Source of the DNA: Gammaproteobacteria bacterium 53_120_T64
GTDB lineage: Bacteria > Pseudomonadota > Gammaproteobacteria > Pseudomonadales > Porticoccaceae
DNA: 50,712 bases
Assembly: GCA_002162815.1 (NCBI GenBank)
Contig: MAAT01000053.1
Location: forward strand, 1 to 50,712
Reading direction: 5' to 3'
Part shown: piece by piece, positions 44,527 through 50,712 of the stretch
Numbering within the stretch: the stretch's first letter is position 1
How the letters are laid out: every line of letters starts with the position of its first letter
The notes under the pieces: model-generated
Told to the model about the DNA's origin: nothing
The model's input: only the letters and a program-made list of their open reading frames with translations
Databases searched by the model: none
Position numbers and translations under genes: made by a program

Positions 44527-47295
44527 ATGGAAAAGACCTACCAGCCCCAAGCCATCGAAAGTCATTGGTACAAAATCTGGGAGGAGAGCGGCCACTTCAA
44601 GCCCTCCGGTAGCGGCGACCCCTTTTGCATTATGATTCCACCGCCCAATGTCACCGGCAATTTGCACATGGGCCACGGTTTTCAGGAGGCCATCATGGAT
44701 GGTCTGGTGCGCTACCATCGCATGAAGGGCGACAACACCCTGTGGCAAGTGGGCACCGACCACGCCGGCATCGCCACCCAAATGGTGGTTGAGCGCCAGC
44801 TCGAGGCCGATGGCATTAGTCGCCACGATCTCGGTCGCGATAAATTCATTAACAAAGTCTGGGACTGGAAGGCAGAATCTGGCGGCAATATTACCCAGCA
44901 ACTGCGCCGCCTCGGCGCCTCGCCCGACTGGTCCCGCGAGCGCTTCACCATGGACGACGGCTTCTCCGACTCGGTGCAAGAGGCTTTTGTCCGTCTCTAC
45001 GACGACGGCCTGATTTATCGCGGCAAGCGTCTGGTCAATTGGGACCCGAAGCTACACACGGCGATCTCTGACCTCGAGGTGATCTCCGAAGAAGAACAGG
45101 GCCACCTGTGGCACTTCCGCTACCCCTTGAGCGATGGCTCAGGCCATATGGTCGTCGCCACCACCCGCCCCGAAACCATGCTCGGCGACACGGCCGTAGC
45201 CGTACACCCCGATGACGAGCGCTACCAAGCCCTCATCGGCAAAACCATCACCCTGCCTCTCAGCGGTCGGGAAATACCGATTATTGGCGACGACTATGTC
45301 GACATGGCCTTTGGCTCGGGCTGCGTAAAAATCACCCCGGCCCACGACTTTAACGATTACGAGATTGGCCAGCGCCACCAGTTGCCAATGATTAACATCT
45401 TCGACCGCGATGCCAATCTCAACAGCAACGTACCGGATAAATACCAGCGCATGGAGCGCTTTGAGGCGCGCAAGGTCGTGGTTGCCGATCTTGAAGCCCT
45501 GGGTTTACTGGAGAAAATCGACGCCCACACCCTAAAAACACCCCGTGGTGACCGCTCCGGTGTGGTTATTGAACCCTGGCTCACCGACCAATGGTATGTC
45601 AGCACCAAACCCTTGGCCGAAAAAGCCATCGATGCCGTTGAGCAACAAGACATTCAGTTCGTGCCCAAACAATACGAAAACATGTATTTCTCATGGATGC
45701 GCGACATTCAGGACTGGTGCATTAGCCGCCAATTGTGGTGGGGCCACCGCATCCCCGCTTGGTATGACGAGGCCGACAATATCTATGTCGGGCGCAATGA
45801 AGCCGAGGTACGCAGTAAGCACAAGCTCGACGACAGCGTTAAACTGCGCCAAGACGATGACGTGCTCGACACCTGGTTCTCCTCCGGCCTGTGGACCTTT
45901 GGCACTCTCGGCTGGCCACAAAACACCGATGAACTGAAGACCTTCCACGGCACCGACGTGCTGGTCACCGGCTTCGATATCATCTTCTTCTGGGTGGCGC
46001 GGATGATCATGCTCACCCTCTATTTTATGGACGACGTGCCCTTTAAAACGGTCTACGTTCACGGCTTGGTGCGCGATGGCCAGGGCCAGAAAATGTCCAA
46101 ATCGAAGGGCAATGTGCTCGACCCCATCGACCTCATCGACGGCATCGAACTAGAGCCGCTGGTGACTAAACGCACCACTGGCATGATGCAGCCGCAAATG
46201 CGTGAAAAAATCGCCAAGCAAACCCGCAAGGAATTTCCCGATGGCTTGTCGGCCTACGGCACCGATGCCCTGCGCTTCACCTTCTATTCACTGGCATCGA
46301 CCGGGCGCGATATTAAATTCGACGTCGGTCGCATCGAGGGCTTCCGCAATTTCTGCAATAAAATATGGAATGCGACCAGCTATGTGCTGATGAATACCGA
46401 AGAGCACGACTGTGGCCAGGACGGCAGCGACGACTACCAGCTCTCCCTCGCCGACCGCTGGATCATCAGCCGCCTGCAAGACGCCGAGCAAGAGGTCATC
46501 GACGGCATCGAAAGCTTCCGCTTCGACCTCGCCTCACAGGCCCTCTACGATTTTGTCTGGTCCGAGTACTGCGCCTGGTACCTGGAATTATCCAAACCCA
46601 TTTTGTGGGACGACAATGCCCCCGATGCCCTGAAGAAAGGCACCCGCCGCACCCTGATTCGCGTACTCGAAAGCATTATGCGCCTGGCCCACCCGATGAT
46701 GCCCTTCATCACCGAAGAGGTCTGGCAAAAAATCCACGGCTTAGCCGGTAAGCAGGGCGACACCATCATGCTCCAGCCCTTTCCCATCCCCGACGACGGC
46801 CAGCGCGATACCACTGCCGCCGCCGACATTGAGTGGATCAAGCAAATTATTATCGGCGTGCGCAATATTCGCGGCGAAATTAATATCTCCCCCGGTAAGT
46901 TACTGCCCGTGCTGCTGCAGAATGGTAATGCCGAAGACCAACGTCGCCTCGAGGAAAATACCCCCTACCTGATCAAGCTGGCCAACCTCGAATCCGTGCA
47001 ATGGCTCGACGCCGATGCAACGGTGCCACCCTCGGCAACCGCCCTGGTCGGTGAGATGGAAATCTTCGTGCCCATGGCCGGTATTATCGACAAAGAGGCC
47101 GAGCTGGTTCGCCTCGACAAAGAAATCGGTAAATTGAAGAAAGAAATTGGCCGCTTAAAAGGTAAGCTGTCAAACGACAAGTTTATTGCCAATGCCCCCG
47201 ATGATGTCGTCGCCAAGGAGCGCCAGAAACTCAGTGATGGCGAAAGCGCCCTCAGCCGACTCGAGGAGCAAAAAGAAAAAATCTTAGCTCTGTAA
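44527..47295 (+). CDS. valS: Valyl-tRNA synthetase
   Basis: Class I valyl-tRNA synthetase of 922 aa. The HIGH-type motif is HMGH (residues 47-50, [14 protein letters not shown]), the KMSKS loop is at 522-526, and the CP1 editing domain lies between. A C-terminal coiled coil (about 855-920, [17 protein letters not shown]) that binds tRNA is present. Length and domains match bacterial ValRS. A small insertion, [18 protein letters not shown], occurs after the KMSKS loop, as in many gammaproteobacteria. It is the third gene of pepA-holC-valS. Confidence 0.97.
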   Translation: MEKTYQPQAIESHWYKIWEESGHFKPSGSGDPFCIMIPPPNVTGNLHMGHGFQEAIMDGLVRYHRMKGDNTLWQVGTDHAGIATQMVVERQLEADGISRHDLGRDKFINKVWDWKAESGGNITQQLRRLGASPDWSRERFTMDDGFSDSVQEAFVRLYDDGLIYRGKRLVNWDPKLHTAISDLEVISEEEQGHLWHFRYPLSDGSGHMVVATTRPETMLGDTAVAVHPDDERYQALIGKTITLPLSGREIPIIGDDYVDMAFGSGCVKITPAHDFNDYEIGQRHQLPMINIFDRDANLNSNVPDKYQRMERFEARKVVVADLEALGLLEKIDAHTLKTPRGDRSGVVIEPWLTDQWYVSTKPLAEKAIDAVEQQDIQFVPKQYENMYFSWMRDIQDWCISRQLWWGHRIPAWYDEADNIYVGRNEAEVRSKHKLDDSVKLRQDDDVLDTWFSSGLWTFGTLGWPQNTDELKTFHGTDVLVTGFDIIFFWVARMIMLTLYFMDDVPFKTVYVHGLVRDGQGQKMSKSKGNVLDPIDLIDGIELEPLVTKRTTGMMQPQMREKIAKQTRKEFPDGLSAYGTDALRFTFYSLASTGRDIKFDVGRIEGFRNFCNKIWNATSYVLMNTEEHDCGQDGSDDYQLSLADRWIISRLQDAEQEVIDGIESFRFDLASQALYDFVWSEYCAWYLELSKPILWDDNAPDALKKGTRRTLIRVLESIMRLAHPMMPFITEEVWQKIHGLAGKQGDTIMLQPFPIPDDGQRDTTAAADIEWIKQIIIGVRNIRGEINISPGKLLPVLLQNGNAEDQRRLEENTPYLIKLANLESVQWLDADATVPPSATALVGEMEIFVPMAGIIDKEAELVRLDKEIGKLKKEIGRLKGKLSNDKFIANAPDDVVAKERQKLSDGESALSRLEEQKEKILAL

Positions 47296-47321
47296 AACGC
47301 GCCATTGAAAACAAGGCATTG

Positions 47322-47358
47322 AGACAGTCACGGCCACAGCAGGTGGCCGTGACTGTCT
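47322..47358. repeat. Perfect 16-bp inverted repeat after valS (no T-run)
   Basis: AGACAGTCACGGCCAC (47322-47337) and GTGGCCGTGACTGTCT (47343-47358) form a 16-bp perfect stem with a 5-nt loop, 27 bp past the valS stop codon. No T-run follows on either strand. The remaining 215 bp to tag contain no gene. Confidence 0.85.
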
Positions 47359-47573
47359 GATCGACCCGACAACGCCAGCACCAGAGCGAATAAATTAATC
47401 ACAAGGTTTTACCCCAGCCCTATCAGCTAGAAAAATCAGCAACACAAAATCAGAAACACCGCCCATACTAGCTAACCGACACCGCGCCCTTGTTTCACCA
47501 CCATAGCGTTTAACAACAGGGCCATAAACCCTACCGTGCCAGACCACACGCCAGCTCAGGAGTCATCAGACTA

Positions 47574-48215
47574 ATGTCTGAAACAAATAATAACTACCTA
47601 CACACCGGTGACGATGGCATCACCCGCTGCTGGTGGGGCAAGGGTGACGAGGATTACCAGCGCTACCACGACCGGGAGTGGGGCCACCCCAGTGCCAATG
47701 ATTTCCAGCTGTTTGAAAAAATTTGCCTGGAGGGTTTTCAGTCGGGGCTCTCGTGGCTGACCATCCTGCGCAAGCGCGAAAATTTCCGCAGCGCTTTCGC
47801 GAATTTCGACTTCGCAAAGGTTGCCCGCTTTGACGAAAACAAGGTTGGCGAGCTACTACAGGATGCCGGCATTGTGCGCCATCGCGGTAAAATAGAGGCG
47901 ACGATCAATAACGCCCAACGCGCCCTGGAACTGGTCGATGAGTTTGGCAGCCTCGCCACCTATATTTGGCAGTGGGAACCGCAGACCCGTGAGGAGCATA
48001 TTGGCAAGGGCGAGTACAATCATCCCATCCCCAGCATTACCCAAACCTCACAACAACTGAGTAAAGACCTGAAAAAGCGCGGCTGGAAATTTTTTGGCCC
48101 CACCACCGCCTACGCCTTTATGCAGGCCATGGGCCTAGTCAATGACCATATGCCCGGCTGCGCTAGCGCTGAAGTAGTGAAGGCCAAGCGCCAGGCATTT
48201 ACGCCCCCGAAATAG
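47574..48215 (+). CDS. tag: DNA-3-methyladenine glycosylase I
   Basis: TagA base-excision DNA repair enzyme of 213 aa, removing 3-methyladenine. Hallmarks are RCWWGKGDEDYQRYHDREWG near residue 18 with Zn ligands Cys and His, the LFEKICLEGFQSGLSW segment carrying the active-site Glu, and the C-terminal NDHMPGC with the remaining His and Cys Zn ligands. The reading frame starts at an ATG in ACTAATG. A DUF523 gene follows by 40 bp and may be co-transcribed. Confidence 0.94.
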   Translation: MSETNNNYLHTGDDGITRCWWGKGDEDYQRYHDREWGHPSANDFQLFEKICLEGFQSGLSWLTILRKRENFRSAFANFDFAKVARFDENKVGELLQDAGIVRHRGKIEATINNAQRALELVDEFGSLATYIWQWEPQTREEHIGKGEYNHPIPSITQTSQQLSKDLKKRGWKFFGPTTAYAFMQAMGLVNDHMPGCASAEVVKAKRQAFTPPK

Positions 48216-48255
48216 CCTGTCACTTAATGAGCCGACAAAACCGAGTGGAGACCCC

Positions 48256-48771
48256 ATGGAAAAAGTCCTGATCAGTGCTTGTCTGCTGGGCAAGAAGGTT
48301 CGCTATGACGGCAAGACCTTAGCTGTTATCGACACCCTCCTCGAGCGCTGGATGACCGAGGGTCGAGTGATCAGCGTTTGCCCCGAGGTTGACGCCGGTA
48401 TGAGCACACCTCGTGCAGCGGCGGAAATTAGCGCGGGCGATGGTAACGATGTACTCGCTGGCAGCGCCAAGGTAGTGCGCCAAAATGGCGATGAGGTCAG
48501 CGCCTACTTTAAAAAAGGTGCGCAACTGGCCCTAGTACTGTGTCAGGAAAACGCAATTAAAGTCGTGGTGTTAACCGAGGGCAGCCCCTCCTGCGGTAGC
48601 TCGAATATCTACGACGGCAGCTTTACACGGCAGAAAATTACGGGAGTGGGGGTGACCGTGGCACTACTCCGCCAGCACGGCATTCAAGTGTTTAATCAAT
48701 ATCAGCTACTGGAAGCTGAGCAAGCACTGGAGCAGATTGAGTCTAGAGCCCTCGCGCGGCCAACACGATAG
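48256..48771 (+). CDS. DUF523 domain-containing protein
   Basis: Protein of 171 aa in the DUF523 (YbbK-type) family. The hallmark start KVLISACLLGKKVRYDGK and the segments CPEVDAGMSTPR and LTEGSPSCGSSNIYDG with conserved cysteines are present. The family fold suggests a metal or Fe-S binding small protein, but no function is established. It starts 40 bp downstream of tag and ends facing the formyltransferase gene. Confidence 0.9.
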   Translation: MEKVLISACLLGKKVRYDGKTLAVIDTLLERWMTEGRVISVCPEVDAGMSTPRAAAEISAGDGNDVLAGSAKVVRQNGDEVSAYFKKGAQLALVLCQENAIKVVVLTEGSPSCGSSNIYDGSFTRQKITGVGVTVALLRQHGIQVFNQYQLLEAEQALEQIESRALARPTR

Positions 48772-48825
48772 CGGCGCTTCATGCGGCAAACAGCGAATGC
48801 CGCTGCCCTAAATACCCCTACCTTG

Positions 48826-49413
48826 TTAGATGATTTTTTGGATGGCCTGGACATAGAGCGGCCCCTCAATATTTTGCACCTTGGCTTTTAGTGACGCCAC
48901 GGTGTCGGCCGCCCCAACGCTCACTGCTTGCTGCATAATAATCGGGCCCTCATCGTATTCTTCATTGATATAGTGCACGGTAGCACCGGACTTTTTATCG
49001 CCACTTTGCAGCACCGACCGATGAACCCGGTCGCCGTATAAACCCTTACCGCCATGTGCCGGTAAAAGAGAGGGGTGGATATTTAATATTTTTCCCGAGT
49101 ATTGTGCCAAGGTGTTGCAACCTATCTTCTTCATATAGCCCGACAGCACAATAATATCCGTACCGGCTGATACAAGGGCCGCTGTGATGGCCAAATCCTC
49201 TGCCGCCTCACCCGGATGGGTTTTAGCACTGATTTGAATAACGTCGACACCCTGCTCAAGACACCAAGCGTATATCGCTGAATCCCTATTGTTTGTCACC
49301 ACAATGCCACAAGACGCGCTTAACTCACCCGATGCCATCGCCGCAAGAACATGCCTGACCGCCGTACCGCCATGAGAGGCCAGAAAGCTAATAACAGGGC
49401 GAGTAGATGACAT
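48826..49413 (-). CDS. PurN-like formyltransferase family protein
   Basis: Protein of 195 aa with the formyltransferase fold. The catalytic set Asn-His-Asp is visible: KILNIHPSLLPAHGGKGLYG holds the Asn and His, and INEEYDEGPII holds the Asp. It resembles phosphoribosylglycinamide formyltransferase (PurN), which makes formyl-GAR with 10-formyl-THF. The phosphate-binding loop FLASHGGTAVRHV deviates from the PurN consensus GSGSNLQ, and there is no purM beside it. It may be a paralogue acting on another substrate. The start is preceded by AGGAAA. Confidence 0.78.
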   Translation of the reverse strand: MSSTRPVISFLASHGGTAVRHVLAAMASGELSASCGIVVTNNRDSAIYAWCLEQGVDVIQISAKTHPGEAAEDLAITAALVSAGTDIIVLSGYMKKIGCNTLAQYSGKILNIHPSLLPAHGGKGLYGDRVHRSVLQSGDKKSGATVHYINEEYDEGPIIMQQAVSVGAADTVASLKAKVQNIEGPLYVQAIQKII

Positions 49414-49726
49414 AAAAATTTCCTATGGAACTCAGAGACGATATTTTACTGATATAGCCGCTAAATTGGTGACATTTCGAGAGGTGTTTTCACTAGCGCT
49501 GAGCTGCCAGCACGCGCGTGAGATGACAAGATGGATAAAATGCCCGGCGTTAAATGAATGCTACTGGATGTTGTTTAGGCCCGCCTTTTAGACAGGCCAA
49601 AAACCAAGGCCCTAAGACCAGACCCTAAAACCAGGTTTATCTACAAGCTGCATATTGCGTATTAATTAAAATGGGGATTAGACGTGGGGGCCTTTATGAA
49701 GCTATTCATTATAAAATAAGGGGTAA
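49414..49726. other. Intergenic region, nothing recognised
   Basis: About 313 bp between the formyltransferase start and the VF530 stop codon. I see no reading frame with family features, no strong hairpin and no repeat. It must hold the promoter of the formyltransferase gene. Confidence 0.5.
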
Positions 49727-50176
49727 TTATTTCCTATTCCCCCACGGATCGACACTTTTTCCCGAGCGATGTCCTGTCGCCTGATTCCGCCCTTCCGTCT
49801 GCTTTCGTACCGCTGACTTTTTTGCCCGCTTTTCGCGCAATCGCTCGGCATCCTCTAAATCCAGCTTCTTAGGGTTACCGGGCACCTGACCCTCGGGTAT
49901 CACCCGGTCTCTCGGTGGTAATAAAAACTGCTCCGAAGATGCTCTCGGTAGGCTTTTTAGCTCATACAAATAGAAGCCTTCAACTTTTTCACGAGCCCAA
50001 TCCGTCTTTTTCAGAAACTTCAGACTCGACTCAATGCTCGGATTGGTCTTAAAGCAATTAATATTCAAATAGGCAAAGAGCACCTCGAAGCCATATTCAT
50101 CTACCATTTCAATCAATAAATTTTTTAAACCAAGCCCGTGTAGGGGGTTGTTCTGGTAATTTATCTCGTCACTCAT
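49727..50176 (-). CDS. VF530 family (DUF2132) DNA-binding protein
   Basis: Protein of 149 aa. The N-terminal 70 residues match the VF530/DUF2132 family: [20 protein letters not shown], then [20 protein letters not shown] and [14 protein letters not shown]. The small helical family is annotated as DNA-binding. A basic, low-complexity tail rich in Lys, Arg and Gln (about 100-149) is an extension beyond the usual 70-80 aa and could bind nucleic acid. No regulatory target is suggested by the neighbours. Confidence 0.87.
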   Translation of the reverse strand: MSDEINYQNNPLHGLGLKNLLIEMVDEYGFEVLFAYLNINCFKTNPSIESSLKFLKKTDWAREKVEGFYLYELKSLPRASSEQFLLPPRDRVIPEGQVPGNPKKLDLEDAERLREKRAKKSAVRKQTEGRNQATGHRSGKSVDPWGNRK

Positions 50177-50302
50177 ACTAATGTCAGCTCAAGGGAAGTA
50201 AACAGCAGCATTATACCCGTAACAGCATAGATAAAATGTAGCGCCGAAATTTTCTGATATGGCAATCATATTATTAATGGGGCGAAGTATAGATGTCCCG
50301 GT

Positions 50303-50548
50303 GGTTCCGATCTGGCGTTGATCGATTGGACGGGGCGCATCGTCCGCGATGATAAGCGAGGCGCTATCGATGACAGTATTCCCCCGCTATTAAGCCGCTT
50401 AACTATCTGAGCCGATAACTGGCTTACCCTTAGCACCCCATTTGAAGGGCGCCTTGGTCGCGTTATTGACAGCCTACGGCACCTCAAACAAGCTTGTGTC
50501 GCCCTCGACTATCGGCAAATTCTGGGCATTAACAGCCTCCTAAATTAG
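50303..50548 (+). pseudogene. Remnant of a Y1-type (REP-associated-like) transposase, 3' end
   Basis: The plus-strand frame reads GSDLALIDWTGRIVRDDKRG, AIDDSIPPLLSRLTI, an in-frame TGA (50408-50410), ADNWLTLSTPFEGRLGRVID, SLRHLKQACVALDYRQILG and a TAG at 50546. The order DWTGR, DKRGAI, NWL, F..R.G and LR..C resembles the C-terminal tail of large Y1_Tnp transposases found in marine gammaproteobacteria. The 5' part with the HUH and catalytic Tyr is absent, so it is a dead fragment. No inverted repeats were seen around it. Confidence 0.6.
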
Positions 50549-50712
50549 CTTGCTTCAAGCTAACTGAATCACAAGTCAAGACCCTTTTTTGTTTCCTGGG
50601 CAAAAAGCAAGACCTCGTATCTTGATACAGCCACTGCCGATACAATCAGTTGAGAGTGGCACGGCTGGGTGACATCGCCAAGACTTTAGGTTTCGAACCT
50701 GTGGGTCAGATA

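Noticed and set aside
1-50712. CRISPR arrays, tRNA or rRNA genes
   Set aside because: No regularly spaced repeats, rRNA-like stretches or convincing tRNA cloverleaf with CCA-type ends were found by eye; a tRNA scan would settle it.

Overview
The window is a contiguous piece of a gammaproteobacterial chromosome with moderate GC. The gene content suggests a marine, aerobic heterotroph near the Spongiibacteraceae/Cellvibrionales. Pointers are the lptG-lptF / pepA-holC-valS block, the yciO-scpA-scpB-rluB block, an OadGAB sodium pump, a VF530 protein, DUF3094 and many acyl-CoA dehydrogenases. No rRNA gene, CRISPR array or intact mobile element was seen, and no tRNA was recognised by eye.

Region 1 (1-13.1 kb, all minus strand) is a CoA-thioester catabolic island. 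In transcription order it holds: a 603-aa acyl-CoA dehydrogenase (ACAD), a DUF3094 membrane peptide, a 386-aa ACAD, a MaoC/FAS1-like hydratase, a CitE-like CoA-ester lyase, an enoyl-CoA hydratase-like protein, a 381-aa ACAD, an HMG-CoA-synthase-like protein fused to DUF35, an SCP2-type thiolase, a 561-aa ACAD with an N-terminal extension like methylsuccinyl-CoA dehydrogenase, and an SDR cut by the window edge. Hairpin terminators at about 2630 and 6750 split it into sub-operons. The gene set would fit oxidation of a branched C5 dicarboxylyl-CoA (methylsuccinyl to mesaconyl/itaconyl to citramalyl or methylmalyl), ending in C-C cleavage, coupled to beta-oxidation. The substrate is not known from sequence.

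Region 2 (13.4-18 kb) has a 1173-aa multi-PAS/GAF hybrid histidine kinase divergent from the island, a decayed acyl-CoA dehydrogenase pseudogene, and a small secreted protein of unknown function.

Region 3 (18-26.3 kb) is housekeeping: rluB, scpB, scpA and yciO on the minus strand, then a VC0807-type membrane protein, YciI, an SH3/coiled-coil membrane protein, a periplasmic cyclophilin, pdxJ and a DUF2520 dehydrogenase-like protein on the plus strand, and a phosphoribosyltransferase facing them.

Region 4 (26.5-39.8 kb) is mixed metabolism and envelope: a DUF1329 protein, a cytochrome c5 lipoprotein, a lone biotin-dependent carboxyltransferase, OmpW, the oadG-oadA-oadB-bolA operon, an N-acyl-D-amino-acid deacylase family enzyme, an FMN alpha-hydroxyacid oxidase/dehydrogenase, a PHA-system protein and an RDD membrane protein.

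Region 5 (40-50.7 kb) holds the conserved lptG-lptF / pepA-holC-valS block, then tag, a DUF523 protein, a PurN-like formyltransferase and a VF530 protein. The right edge holds a decayed remnant of a Y1-type transposase.

The most notable items are the methylsuccinyl-CoA-dehydrogenase-like / hydratase / lyase combination, the thiolase next to an HMGS-DUF35 fusion that appears to lack two of three canonical HMGS catalytic residues, and a perfect 16-bp inverted repeat inside the kinase coding sequence.
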